DNA of 64,000 nucleotides from Clavelina lepadiformis (taxonomy: Eukaryota; Chordata; Ascidiacea; Aplousobranchia; Clavelinidae): contig NC_135241.1 of the NCBI RefSeq assembly GCF_947623445.1, positions 24,244,501 through 24,308,500 of the forward strand. The letters are read 5' to 3'. How positions within the stretch are numbered: the first letter of the stretch is position 1; each line of letters starts with the position of its first letter. A program made the translations under genes and the position numbers. The notes under the pieces are model-generated. The model was not told the origin of the DNA. It searched no databases and saw only the letters and a list, made by a program, of their open reading frames with translations. Of the stretch, positions 1-10,792 are shown in pieces.

Positions 1-81
1 CGCCATAAATCATCATGTTAAAATAATGACAGTAATAAGTGTGTTGTGTGGATTAGATCGTTATTCGTTTTTTGAATTTAG

Positions 82-1244
82 GTGATGCTCGTTGATGGCA
101 ATGGAGTGTTACATTTTAAACGATGTGGTTCCGCATCTCATCTGGGTGTAATTTGTGACATTCCTACAATTGGCGTTGCGAAAAATTTGTATCAAATGCC
201 AGAGGAAGGCATTGTGAGGAATGACGAACACAAACAAAAGGTATTTTGAGAGATGCTTATACATTCAAAAACTTTGGTTCATTACCAGTTAATACTTCAA
301 GCATTGCTTGTTTACAAACCGTCGAAGCTTATAAATTTAAAGTTGAAGAAATCCATTAAATAATTTTGAGTTATGTCAAATTCCGGTTTTTCAATTTTGG
401 TAAAATCGGCAAGAAATTTACAGAAGAAATATGATTGGGGCTTTAATAATCAATTTTAGGAAATTAACCTTTCACCTTTTACATCTTAATGACACTATTG
501 CAACAATTAAAAGTGGAAAGTTACATAAATTGGTAATATTCTATAATGCTAAGCACTTAAAAAGTATCAGAAATGTCTCGCAAATGTACATATTTCTGGT
601 CTTTAAAGCATTTTTAAAACTTCAAGGTGTCTCAGTTGAATAACAAAGGTGACCAATTTGAACTGAAGACAAACAACCAAGATGTTCTTGGAATGGTTTG
701 TATTTAAAAGTGGAATTAAATTTTAATTTCTTTCTACCTCGTAATTATCAACTTGCTCTCTAACAGGCTGTTCTGTCAACCAACCAAGCCACAAACCCAG
801 TCTACGTGTCGGTTGGACACAAATGTAATCTTGAGACCGCTGTTGAAATCGTCCTAAAGTGCTCCGTTGCTCGAGTGCCTGAACCTATCAGACAGGTGCC
901 ATGACATCTACGACATTGCAACTAATTTCACTGCAGTGGTTTTTATTAGAATGTAACTTCGCGTCTTGGTAGCTGAGTGGTCAGAGTACTGGGCTCAGGA
1001 TAATGCGACCCCGGTTTTACACTCACTGGCGCCACCATTGTAATACCCTTGAGCAAAGCGTGAACGACGCTTGCTTTTGTTCAGTGGCCCTGGTAAACAA
1101 TCCTAAAATTAAGCAATAACATTAATACGAAATAATTTATAAAATTAAGATGATTATAACATGCTTATTGTACAATTAGTAGTTTCGTTTTAGGCGGATA
1201 TTCGTTCCCGGCAGTTTCTTCGAGAGAGATTTCCCCCGGAATGA
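82..1244 (+). CDS. ENDOV: Endonuclease V, 3' four exons (5' end outside window)
   Basis: Four exons are visible: 82-240, 636-695, 767-895 and 1194-1244, all phase 0 and all bounded by AG and GT. The first encodes [16 protein letters not shown], followed by [19 protein letters not shown], the conserved endonuclease V core. The Asp in LVDGNG is a known metal ligand of the family. Exon 3 carries [17 protein letters not shown] and exon 4 ends [16 protein letters not shown] then TGA. The family cleaves RNA (in animals) or DNA one nucleotide 3' of inosine, using Mg2+. The N-terminal half, including the first catalytic Asp, lies upstream of the window. Intron 3 carries a SINE. The splice phases and the match across all four exons make this one of the safest calls here. 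Nothing looks broken. Confidence 0.93.
965..1095 (+). mobile_element. tRNA-derived SINE in ENDOV intron 3
   Basis: The sequence begins with a Pol III A-box-like TAGCTGAGTGG near 970. A degenerate B box follows around 1013 (GGTTTTACACTC), then a tail with GGCGCCACCATTGTAATACCC. The same layout recurs near 12640, 20340, 51692 and 59441, so this is a dispersed tRNA-derived SINE family. The exact ends are not resolved. Confidence 0.6.
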
Positions 1245-1505
1245 AGAGCCAACATTTAAGATATTTGAGAGTGCAAAGTTACCAAACAATTCCAATGACG
1301 TCAATATGTGCACTTTTTATGCTGTGATTTTATCTCTATGCGCTTACTCCAATAATCTTGATGATGCGCACAGCATCAATATATTACATTAGCTATATGG
1401 CTCATCACCCTCGTGCAGATTGTATTTTTTAAGCTGTCGTGGCACATGAGTTAACGCATTACGTAGCACTCGCTTTGACCTCTTCATATGTCGGGCTATT
1501 ATAAC

Positions 1506-1876
1506 CAGGGCTTTGGAGCAGGCGTAAATATTAAATTGCTCCAGCTCCGGAGCCCTCTTTTATTATAAATTAGCTCCAGCTCCAGTTCCGGAGCTCATTA
1601 ATACCACTGCTCCGGCTCCATTACATCAAAAACTGAGTTTTAAGGATGAACGCTCAATTAGGAATATCTAGCGTTTCAAAATAATCACAAACAAAACAAC
1701 ACAATCAATGAACACAAAACATTTATTTCTGAACAATTCATTTATTTCTGCTTGTAGCATAGCATCTTATGAAATACATCGGAGCCGGAGCCATTTTTCA
1801 AACAACTGGCTCCAGCTCCATTTGAATTTCAAGTAGAGCTCCAGCTCCGTTGAAAATGCACGGCTCCGGCTCCAAA
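1506..1876. mobile_element. hAT-like MITE, 371 bp, with perfect 8-bp target duplication
   Basis: The element starts CAGGGCTTTGGAGC and ends GCTCCAAAGCCCTG, a perfect 14-bp terminal inverted repeat. It is flanked by identical ATTATAAC octamers (1498-1505 and 1877-1884). TIRs beginning CAGGG plus an 8-bp target duplication are hAT hallmarks. The interior is built of GGAGC/GCTCC-rich subterminal repeats and has no coding capacity. The exact target duplication suggests fairly recent insertion. Confidence 0.9.
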
Positions 1877-2900
1877 GCCCTGATTATAACCCAGACTCTC
1901 CAACACCTGGAAATTAACATGTGTTTACCTGATCGTACGCAAGTCATTCCTAGGACAGCTACTAACCAGCAGTAATTCACGCCTTCAGATGAGATTCGTC
2001 AATATCGGGAAATAGCATCAATTCCACCGTCCAACTCGGCGGTCGGCAAACTGGGAGCCTTCAAGCAAAATATAATGGGCCGCATATTGTATCCTGTGAC
2101 CAAGTAAATGTGGGCTGAGTGGTAGTTTCAGTGTTTTTATTCCATTAGCCTGTTTAACTTGGAACGCTGGCAATCCATTTCTTGATGATTTTTTCCATCT
2201 TAAGTAAAGGTTAACTATAGGCCTACTAATAACGACAAACATCTGCAAAACACAACCAGTAACCTCCCACTCACATAGCGTTAATTCTTACGTCATATTG
2301 AGAATGCAAACCTATTTAGCCAACAAATGTTCATTGTTATATAGTTTTTCAGCAAAATATACTGAGAACCAAATTGACTGACAAGCGTGACGGCTTTATA
2401 TGACTTTCTTTCGCATCACATCACTGCTCCTACGAAGACCGTTGAAATATTACCATCCCTAATCCGCCCATTTTGCAATGAAATCATTAGATTAATTCTT
2501 CTAAGGCTTTTTCTTTCTTACAGCGCTGGGCGGCGTAAACTTTGCGTTTGTGGTACCTGTTGAAGTTGTAGGGCAAGCGAGTCGCTGCAGTTGTGTGACT
2601 TTTTATTACTTAGGACGATATTTTTCTCAGCCTATTATTATTTAACATTTTCAATTGGAAAATGAATTTTTCTGACAATGCCTTTGTTTTTGGTCTTTGC
2701 GATATTGCGTTGTAGGCAAAGCAGCGATTTTCACACATAATAATGAGTGGCTCGGACACTGGTTAACTTTTTAGCTCATGGCCCTTAGTGAAAAAAGTTT
2801 GGACAACCCTGATCTACGTCACACTTCAGTCAGCGAAAAGTTATATAACAGAAGTTCAAGCTTTATTTTATCAGTAACGATGAAATGATAATTTCCAATA
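1877..2900. other. Intergenic, no supported gene; hAT-like end near 2800
   Basis: No exon with family similarity or a good splice context was found. Around 2790-2806 the string GTTTGGACAACCCTG resembles the inverted terminus of a hAT element, but I could not find its partner end. The short open frames here are not supported. Confidence 0.4.
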
Positions 2901-2905
2901 AATTC

Positions 2906-3643
2906 CAGTGCTCGAACCAATCGGCCAACACGTCGACAAAATTTTAAAAAGCTTTTAACCGAGCTTTTAAAAAACTTTTGAGACAAAACTCCTGGAAGCT
3001 TAATTATGCCCTGAATTGTATAGGCAATGTATGCGAATACGTTTAACAACATTTATACGTTTCATGCGTTTATTCGTTTACTGAAACTTTCGCTTTTGCA
3101 TTCTCATTTATTGGAGAAAATCTATAGCCTATGGCAAACCGATCCGACTTTGATTGTGACATTAACATTGAAGCAAATGATTGATATAAGTTAAGCTTGT
3201 TACAACGTAATTTGATTTCTAAACCAACAATGTGTTGAGAGATTGCTGAGATTCCTTTGGAAAAACCTTCCATCTACCTATATAGCTTATAAGTTATATG
3301 TTGTGAAAAAGTCGCAGTTGCGTATTCAAAGTATTTTGCACTAGGCCTACAGTATATGGCACAAAATGAGTACAATATGGGATTGAAAGGTTCAGCACTG
3401 CGTAATACGCTCGAGGCACATTATAATTTTTATAAAGCTGTTAAGGATTACCGAATGTCAAATATTTCTTGCTCAGCGCGTCGACCAAGCAACTGTATAC
3501 GTTAATATTCAAGCTCAATGTATTGGCCTATGTTCAAGCAAAAGCGTGTATGTATCCCGGTATACTTTCAGGAAAATGTGTATTTAAACAGAATTTTGAT
3601 GTGAGAAAAAGTTAGAAGTTGGCATAATTGCAGCAAGGATATC
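2906..3643 (+). repeat. 5' flank of NXPE module, copy A
   Basis: This roughly 740-bp stretch is paralogous to 6020-6769, 37615-38368, 43620-44366 and 54699-55445, each directly upstream of an NXPE gene. A shared landmark is ACACGTCGACAAAATTTT. Preservation over five copies marks it as the promoter-proximal part of the duplicated module. In every copy the last segment reads ATTGCAG or GTTGCAG about 8 bases before the start codon, a 3' splice acceptor. This suggests a 5' UTR intron or spliced-leader trans-splicing, which tunicates use. Confidence 0.75.
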
Positions 3644-4217
3644 ATGAGCATGTTTCGTGGACAAAAACGCCTAATTTTCGCCGTAGTTGCCGCTTATTTA
3701 ACTTTTAGCTCTTTTTGGTTCATTTTGGACCAGACAGCAATAGACGAGAATCATCCAACAAAGCAAAATTATCCATTGAAAAAACAAATTAGCCAAGGTG
3801 AAATGAACGAAAAAAACGAGCTGGCGTTTGACTGGTCAACAACAAGCTCGGCGTCGGAAAGCAAACACTTCACACCACCCAGTGAGGCTTTGGATCCGAA
3901 TTCCGCTTACTATGGAAACATTTACAAAGACCTGTATGGCCATCCTGTCCGCAACGCAAGTATCTATGGGAATGAAACGTTTAAAGTGGATTGGAAGAAA
4001 TATTTCCCGGCAATTATGACTTCACTGAAGAAGTATGAAGTTCAAAATCCTACGCGTGATCCCTCGGCGTTTACAGGTGAGAAATCAACTGTTAGCCTGG
4101 AAACAAGTAACAAAGCCTTCAAAGTAGGAGATGTGCTTGTTGCCCATATACAAGCCAAAGATAGATTGAATCGAAGTAAAACTTTTGGAGGTGATTACTT
4201 CAGGGCGAGGCTAATTC
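3644..4217 (+). pseudogene. NXPE-family copy A, truncated in exon 1
   Basis: The reading frame matches the first 191 or so residues of the other NXPE copies: a short basic N-terminus, a signal anchor (about residues 8-27), then the neurexophilin-like region up to GGDYFRARLI. After that the homology stops abruptly and the frame runs into unrelated sequence containing a tRNA-Ser 3' end (CTGCCGACAACG at 4235). The rest of exon 1 and all of exon 2, which carries the esterase domain, are absent. The start codon context also differs (ATATCATGAGC rather than ATATGATGAGC), so the first Met seen in the others is lost and translation would begin two codons later. I regard it as a dead fragment. Confidence 0.88.
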
Positions 4218-4322
4218 TACTTCTAATTCTAATTCTGCCGACAACGCGGAATTGAAATTATGTTTTCATAAGAGATTCGAAAAAAGTGCTCTTTTATTTA
4301 TTTGCATTGAACATTAAACACA

Positions 4323-4403
4323 GTTTTCGTGGCCGAGTGGTTAAGGCGACAGACTTGAAATCTGTTGTGCTCTGCCGCGTAGGTTCGAATCCTGCCGACA
4401 ACG
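4323..4403 (+). tRNA. tRNA-Ser(UGA), degraded copy
   Basis: It has an A box GTGGCCGAGTGG, an anticodon arm ACAGACTTGAAATCTGT (loop CTTGAAA, anticodon TGA), a T arm GTAGGTTCGAATCCTGC and a 3' CGACAAC. The 5' acceptor strand GTTTTCG mispairs at one position with CGACAAC. The long variable arm has lost a base and part of its stem compared with the neighbouring copy. It is probably a pseudo-tRNA or a weakly functional one. Confidence 0.75.
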
Positions 4404-4479
4404 CGGAATTGAAATTATGTTTTCATAAGAGATTCGAAAAAAGTGCTGTTTTATTTATTTGCATTGAACATTAAGCACA

Positions 4480-4561
4480 GTTGTCGTGGCCGAATGGTTA
4501 AGGCTACAGACTTGAAATCTGTTGGGCTCTGCCCGCGTAGGTTCGAATCCTGCCGACAACG
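4480..4561 (+). tRNA. tRNA-Ser(UGA), intact
   Basis: The 82-nt gene folds fully. The acceptor GTTGTCG pairs with CGACAAC, followed by discriminator G. The anticodon stem ACAGA/TCTGT encloses CTTGAAA (TGA, reading UCA). The serine-type variable arm is GGGCTCTGCCC, and the T arm GTAGG/CCTGC encloses TTCGAAT. A TTTT Pol III terminator follows at about 4572. It is the second unit of a tandem duplication of about 157 bp (4247-4403 and 4404-4561) that also copies the upstream spacer. Confidence 0.93.
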
Positions 4562-4645
4562 GTGATATTAATTTTGCAAATTCACAAGTATATTGCGAAA
4601 AGTGCCACTTTAATGATTTCCTTTATACATAGATCATTAAGCAAA

Positions 4646-4663
4646 GTTTTCATGGCCTAGCGG
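4646..4663 (+). pseudogene. tRNA-Ser 5' remnant
   Basis: GTTTTCATGGCCTAGCGG matches the first 18 bases of the adjacent tRNA-Ser genes with two or three changes. It then breaks into GTTAAT-type hexamers and the 8-bp satellite. It is probably a third tRNA unit destroyed by expansion of the simple repeat. Confidence 0.55.
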
Positions 4664-4708
4664 TAATGTTAATGTTAATGATAATGTTAAAGGGTAATGT
4701 TGGGTACT

Positions 4709-5529
4709 AGAGTGCCAGAGTGCCAGAGTGCCAGAGTGCCAGAGTGCCAGAGTGCCAGAGTGCCAGAGTGCCAGAGTGCCAGAGTGCCAGAGTGCCAGAG
4801 TGCCAGAGTGCCAGAGTGCCAGAGTGCCAGAGTGCCAGAGTGCCAGAGTGCCAGAGTGCCAGAGTGCCAGAGTGCCAGAGTGCCAGAGTGCCAGAGTGCC
4901 AGAGTGCCAGAGTGCCAGAGTGCCAGAGTGCCAGAGTGCCAGAGTGCCAGAGTGCCAGAGTGCCAGAGTGCCAGAGTGCCAGAGTGCCAGAGTGCCAGAG
5001 TGCCAGAGTGCCAGAGTGCCAGAGTGCCAGAGTGCCAGAGTGCCAGAGTGCCAGAGTGCCAGAGTGCCAGAGTGCCAGAGTGCCAGAGTGCCAGAGTGCC
5101 AGAGTGCCAGAGTGCCAGAGTGCCAGAGTGCCAGAGTGCCAGAGTGCCAGAGTGCCAGAGTGCCAGAGTGCCAGAGTGCCAGAGTGCCAGAGTGCCAGAG
5201 TGCCAGAGTGCCAGAGTGCCAGAGTGCCAGAGTGCCAGAGTGCCAGAGTGCCAGAGTGCCAGAGTGCCAGAGTGCCAGAGTGCCAGAGTGCCAGAGTGCC
5301 AGAGTGCCAGAGTGCCAGAGTGCCAGAGTGCCAGAGTGCCAGAGTGCCAGAGTGCCAGAGTGCCAGAGTGCCAGAGTGCCAGAGTGCCAGAGTGCCAGAG
5401 TGCCAGAGTGCCAGAGTGCCAGAGTGCCAGAGTGCCAGAGTGCCAGAGTGCCAGAGTGCCAGAGTGCCAGAGTGCCAGAGTGCCAGAGTGCCAGAGTGCC
5501 AGAGTGCCAGAGTGCCAGAGTGCCAGAGT
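4709..5529. repeat. Perfect 8-bp tandem satellite, about 102 copies
   Basis: The octamer AGTGCCAG (complement CTGGCACT) repeats without visible error for about 820 bp. It follows a short hexamer-like run (GTTAAT units, 4664-4700). Because 8 is not a multiple of 3 and the unit has no stop in any frame, long open frames with an 8-residue period run through it on both strands. They are by-products, not proteins. The true length in the genome may differ, because such arrays collapse or expand in assembly. Confidence 0.98.
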
Positions 5530-6769
5530 AATAATATGAACAACATAATATCAATTATGTTTACAATGTAATAAAGATAATGCAACCTGTTTGTGTTGGA
5601 AATATGGAAACGGACCCATTGTGTCAATGCGTGGGATTACAAAGTGTTGGAAATAGTTGTCTAGGTTTGTGTTCGTCTCCTTTAACTCTTTGTTTAGGGC
5701 TAGGCCAGTGGTTCTCAACCTTTTTTGGCTTACGGCACCCTGCAAACAACCAAAAGATTTGGCGGCACCCACTGTCAAACTAAAAAGTTTCTGCATTAAA
5801 TAAAAATAAGTTTCGCAACCGTTTTCCTGGATTAGTGATTAGTGCGCAATAACTTGCCGCACCCTTGCGAAACGTAAATGGCACCCCGGTTGAAAACCAC
5901 TGGGCTAAGCCAATCAGCACGAATCCTTTCAACTCTGTAGGAGTCATTCCCTCGGGCATTACAATGTATGACGTCATTGCGCATCAAATTCGGAACCTGA
6001 TTCACATTTGTTGCGAGTCCAGTGCTCGAACCAACCGGCTAACACGTCGACAAAATTTTAAAAAGCTTTTAACCGAGCTTTTAAAAAATTTTGGTAGAAA
6101 ACTCCAAGAAGCTTGATTATGCCCCGAATTGTGTAGGCAATGTATACGCATCTACGTTTAACAACGTTTATACGTGAAACATACCTTTCATGCGTTTATA
6201 CGTTTACTGAAATTTTCGTTTTTGCATTCTCATTTATACGAAAAAACATACATATATGCAAATGAAAAATGGCAAACCGATCCGACTTTGATTGTGAGAT
6301 TAACATTGAAGCAAATGATTGATATAAGTTAAGCTCGTTACAACGTAATTTGATTTCCAAACAAAAATGTGTGGAGAGATTGCTGAGATTCCTTTGGAAA
6401 AACTTACCATCTACCTGTATAGCTTATATGTTGTGAAAAAGTCGCAGTTGCGTATTCAAAGTATTTTGCACTAGGCCTACAGCATATGGCACAAAATGAG
6501 TACAATATGGGATTGGAAGGTTCTGCACTGCGTAATACGCTCCAGGCACATTACCATTTTTATAAAGCTGTTAAGGATTACCGAATGTCAAATATTTCTT
6601 GCTCAGCGCGTCGACCAAGCAACTGTATACGTTAATATTCAAGCTCAATGTATTGGCCTATGTTCAAGCAAAAGCGTGTATGTATCCCGGTATACTTTCA
6701 GGAAAATGTGTATTTGAACAAACTTTTATGTGAGAAAAAGTTAGAAGTTGGCCTAATTGCAGCAAGGAT
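5530..6769 (+). repeat. 5' flank of NXPE module, copy B
   Basis: Homology to the other NXPE upstream regions starts right after the satellite (ATTATGTTTACAATGTAATAAAG at 5553 matches about 37081). It runs to the start codon of copy B. It contains the 197-bp hAT MITE and no gene of its own. The satellite therefore replaced or interrupted the more distal part of this module, which copies C-E still have. Confidence 0.75.
5706..5902. mobile_element. hAT-like MITE, 197 bp (NXPE module copy B)
   Basis: The ends are CAGTGGTTCTCAACC and GGTTGAAAACCACTG, a 15-bp TIR with one mismatch. The 8-bp flanks GGCTAGGC and GGCTAAGC are a target duplication with one change. CAGTGGTTCTCAACC is a well-known hAT/Charlie-type terminus. 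The same element sits at the same place in NXPE modules C, D and E, so it was inserted before the modules were duplicated. It has no coding capacity. Confidence 0.88.
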
Positions 6770-8923
6770 ATGATGAGCATGTTTCGTGGAAAAAAACGCC
6801 TAATTTTCGCCGTAGTTGCCGCTTATTTAACTCTTATCTCTTTTTGGCTCATTTTGGACCAGACAGCATTAGACGAGAATCATCCAACAAAGCAAAATTA
6901 TCCATTGAAAAGGCAAAGTAGCCAAGGTGAAATGAGCGAAGAAAACGAACTGGCGTTTGACTGGTCAACAACAAGCTCGGCGTCGGAAAGCAAACACTTC
7001 ACACCACCCAGTGATGCTTTGGATCCGAATTCCGCTTACTATGGAAACATTTACAAGGACATGTATGGCCATCCTGTCCGCAACGCAAGTATCTATGGGA
7101 ATGAAACGTTTAAAGTGGATTGGAAGAAATATTTCCCGGCAATTATAACTTCACTGAAGAAATACGAAGTTTAAAATCCTACGCGTGATCCCGCAGCGTT
7201 TACAAGTGAGAAATCAACTGTTAGCCTGGAAACAAGTAACAAAGCCTTCAAAGTAGGAGATGTGCTTGTTGCCCATATACAAGCCAAAGATAGATTGAAT
7301 CGAAGTAAAACTTTTGGAGGTGATTACTTCAGGGCGAGGCTAATTCGAACAGAACCAAATGGAAATTTAACAGACGGAATTGCCTGCAAAGTTAAAGATC
7401 ATTTAAACGGATCTTACACCCTGCAAGCTCCGCTACTAATGGCTGGTACGTTTATCTTGGAGGTAAAGCTGGTGTGTCCACTAGAAGGAATTGCTGGATT
7501 TATAAATTTTACTTCAATGCGAAACAACAAAGGAAATTTTTTTCAGGCTATTTTACAGACAAACGAAACGGTGGAATGCAATATGGACCTAAACACATTT
7601 GACGGGTGAGAATTACAGTAGATATCGCAAACTTATTACTTTATATAAAAATTTTGTCCTATCGTAGCATTGTTCAAGGTGAAGTCTCTACAAATAAAAC
7701 ATTAGTCTACACTACCGGCTGAATACTGCCACAACTAGCCTATTTGTTTATTCTGGGATCCATGCAACAGTGGACAAATTTCATCAGCATGTCCCGCGGG
7801 ATTGGGTGGTCAGGGATACTCATAAACTGACATGGTCTATAAAAATAGGTCCAAAATGTGTCCTGTAAGCAAAGCCGATAAATAATATAGCTTCATAGTT
7901 AACTTACATAAGTATATTGCTTATTTCCTTACCGTTATACATTACATTAAAAGAAAGTTATTTCATTACAGTTATGAAAAGACACCGATGTGCGACTACG
8001 GAAATCCAAGAAACGGAGAGACTTGGTTCTGTGTTTTGCCGCCTTCAAGGGAATGCTCACCAATTACATGGCTGGTTATTGACAGAAGAGGCCGTGTACC
8101 GCCGTTTGATTACAGAATAAAATACCTGCAAATTTATGGCAACGTGGCACAAATCGTAGGATCAGGAACACAAATAGATGTTTCACTTGGGGCGTTTAAT
8201 GATGAGTCAATCAAGGTATTAACTCCGCCATCCGTCTATTTGCACCAGGGGAATTGGATAAACACACTGAGCTCAAAACCAATTCCATCTTCAAAAAACT
8301 TCCACGAGTGTCTTGAACACAAACCTGTTTATATGTTTGGTGATTCGACAATCAGACAATTTTTCTACTTGTTTAAAAGTAAGTTTGACCTGGAATTATA
8401 TGGTCCAGACAACAGTAAAGTTTGGCAACAACCAAAAACTGCAAGAAGTAAAGAAGGTAAAAGCAAAATCACTCTTTATTACAGAGCCCATGGACCGCCA
8501 CTTGGAAATCCAGGCCCTCCAAGTAGTCGACCTTACTTAACTGATTCCATTGATGGAATCAAAGTTGAAAATGAATCTCAAGTTTACGTAATATTTAATA
8601 TAGGCTTGCATCTACTGCAGGATGAAACATCTTTGTATGTCCGGCGTCTGTTAAGTATCAAAGAAGCCATTATTCGACATCACAAATCTTTTTCAAACTC
8701 AAAATTTATTGTGAGAGGAATGAACGTAGTCGAAACAATTGACGAATGGCTCATTATGAGATATGAAACATTACTGAGGAAGATTTTTAAAAATATGACA
8801 AATGTATTTTATTTGAACTTGTGGGACATGACTACAGTGATACCTCTAAATGGTTATCATCCAACACCTCCAGTTTTAAATCAGGAAGCGTTGCTTTTGC
8901 TCAACCTTTTGTGTGAGGCATAG
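6770..8923 (+). pseudogene. NXPE-family (neurexophilin and PC-esterase) copy B, one nonsense codon
   Basis: Two exons, 6770-7605 and 7972-8923 (donor GG/GTGAGA, acceptor CATTACAG, split Gly codon), would give 595 residues, typical for NXPE proteins. Layout: signal anchor at residues 10-27, neurexophilin-like domain around 130-280 with GGDYFRARLIRTEPNG, then the PC-esterase domain with YMFGDSTIRQFFYLF. In that domain Ser404 lies in the GDS motif and His575 in YHPTPPV. A TAA at 7172-7174 replaces the CAA present in copies C, D and E at residue 135. Everything after it is open, so the change is recent, or it is a polymorphism or sequencing error. If real, only a 134-residue stub is made. The family sits in the secretory pathway or at the cell surface; substrates are mostly unknown. 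Confidence 0.88.
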
Positions 8924-9009
8924 CGATTATAACCATTGATGACGTAAAAGTCAAAATTGTTTTTTGTTTGAGAGTTTGTAAGCCTAATTCTTTGGTTGTT
9001 AGTTATTAC
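8924..9009. other. 3' flank of NXPE-B
   Basis: This is paralogous to the region after NXPE-C (40518-40603). Copies D and E have lost this segment and join their stop codon directly to more distal sequence. Confidence 0.6.
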
Positions 9010-9612
9010 TAGGGCAACCAAAAGTCAATATGGTCAATTTTTTTTACCTGCTCAGAATGCTATGAAACAAGCACAAAACAAATTTCAGCTTTGTACGACG
9101 TGTGGTATAGAAGTTATTAGGTCAGATAAAGTCAAAATGTTACGTTAGGTCAAAATACGGTCAAATTGTTTCGTTAGGTCTTTTTTTAGGTCAAAATCTA
9201 TTAAACTTGTAATTTTGTAACCATTTTGTAATATTATTCTTCCGTTTTTCTCTTTTCTTGTACCGCAAACAATTCCAGTCCCGCAAATTTTACTTAGAAC
9301 CAAAGACACAAAGAGAGGGAAGGCTTTTCAGCGCGTTTGGTGACGTCACGATGTGACAGCATTGCATTTGAAACTGAAAGTTGTCAATCTTAATACGCAG
9401 AAACGAAAAAAAAGTCAACACTAGAAAAGCATTTTGTCATTTTTAAATGCAGCTTTAGATTAGAAAGTTGCTGTAGACAGTGTAGAGACTATCAGTATAG
9501 CGTTTTTCAAAATAAGGTCAAAATTTAAACGTTTTAGGTCAAAATGAGGTCAAAATTTGCAAATTTTAAGGTCAAAATTTAAAATTTTTAGGTCAAAAAA
9601 CTGGTTGCCTTA
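9010..9612. mobile_element. hAT-like MITE, 603 bp, with clean empty site in copy C
   Basis: The ends are TAGGGCAACC and GGTTGCCTTA (TIR with one mismatch), flanked by identical GTTATTAC octamers at 9002-9009 and 9613-9620. The paralogous site after NXPE-C (40596-40603) has a single GTTATTAC and no insert, which fixes both boundaries. The interior carries repeated GGTCAAAAT / AGGTCAAAA motifs near both ends and no open frame of note. Confidence 0.9.
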
Positions 9613-10726
9613 GTTATTACACTATACCTAAAATTTCATTAAAATTTATCACACTTAATAGAACTTCAGAACAGTAGGCTACGCATGGTTTTTCCAGTCG
9701 CCCAGTTGCTTGATTCTGGCTTTTTATCTGGACAAGAGGCATCGTTTTCTTTCAAAAGAGAAAAATTGTTATTATGTGTTTCTCATTTTTTTATGTTTTA
9801 GGCTTCAAAATAAAACATTTTGTTTTTCGTTGTCATTTTCACAAATCAATGTAACTCTTATAGTAATGGTTGATACAGAGGTGGTTTGGAAACAGCTTTG
9901 TTTTGCCTTATTATTATTGTTTTAAACCAGAAGTTTGTTTTTCATACTTTCAGTCAAATAAATGTTTCAAGCACTTGGTAAACTGATCGAATTTTTACAG
10001 GTTAGTAGCAAAAACATCTGGCTTCCTGTATACATCATAATTGTAAAGCAAAAGAAAGTGAATTTAGTTTAAATTAAGTATTTCCACAAGTGATACATTT
10101 CTAGAAAATTTTCTTGTTACGCCCCGCATCCGCTGTGCGGAAAAAGAGGTGACTGCGGGAAGAGAACGCAAGAGAATAGTTAGTCGAGTTAGTGGTGCGT
10201 AAATTAGTAAACGAAAACGATTCGCTTCAATGCGGAGAGAGAGAGTAAAAGTATGAAAATATGACAATATCTTAAAAATTACAAACTCCAACTTTATAAA
10301 ACAAACATGGACAGATAGCTGAACATTTTTTAGGAAAAGTCACCAAATTTCAAATTTCTGCAGCAAACAATGCGACTTTACGCCACGTTTTTCTGTGACT
10401 GTATGCAGGAGAAGCCAAGTCTAGTGTAAATAGGGTTAAGCTCGTTACAACGTAATTTGATTTCTAAACAAAAATGTGTGGAGAGATTGCTGAGATTCCT
10501 TTGGAAAAACTTACCATCTACCTGTAGCTTATATGTTGTGAAAAAGTCGCAGTTGCGTATTCAAAGTATTTTGCACTAGGCCTACAGTATATGGCACAAT
10601 TTGAGTACAATATGGGATTGTCGATATCTAACAAGAAACTTTAAAAACGTTTCGATGCATTCTCTAAACGAAAATTAGACGTTTAAAATTGAACAATTTA
10701 AATTCACAAACTAAATGTTAGAAACC
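9613..10726. other. Intergenic, partly paralogous to 40596-41290
   Basis: From 9613 to about 9990 and again from about 10620 it follows the region after NXPE-C. A fragment of the NXPE upstream repeat reappears at 10435-10620 (GCTCGTTACAACGTAATTTG and onward), out of place. It is probably a small rearrangement. No gene is supported. Confidence 0.5.
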
Positions 10727-10792
10727 ATGGGTTATACAAAAGAAGAAATTGATGCAGCCTACCAGCAATCATTTTTGCACTTTATTTTATGA
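10727..10792 (+). pseudogene. Short ORF, frameshifted relative of the 41291 micropeptide
   Basis: It starts with AAACCATGGG, a strong initiation context, and encodes 21 residues beginning MGYTKEEIDAAYQQ. The homologous frame at 41291 runs 31 residues and ends in a membrane-like helix. A one-base length difference after GCAGCC puts this copy out of that frame. Copies at 46537 and 57616 have the same short form. Which form is ancestral is not decided. Confidence 0.3.

Noticed and set aside
2540-2806. hAT element ending TTTGGACAACCCTG
   Set aside because: The matching left terminus and target duplication were not found.
4637-5627. Long open frames on both strands across the satellite
   Set aside because: They arise because the 8-bp unit contains no stop in any frame; the proteins are pure 8-residue repeats with no independent support.
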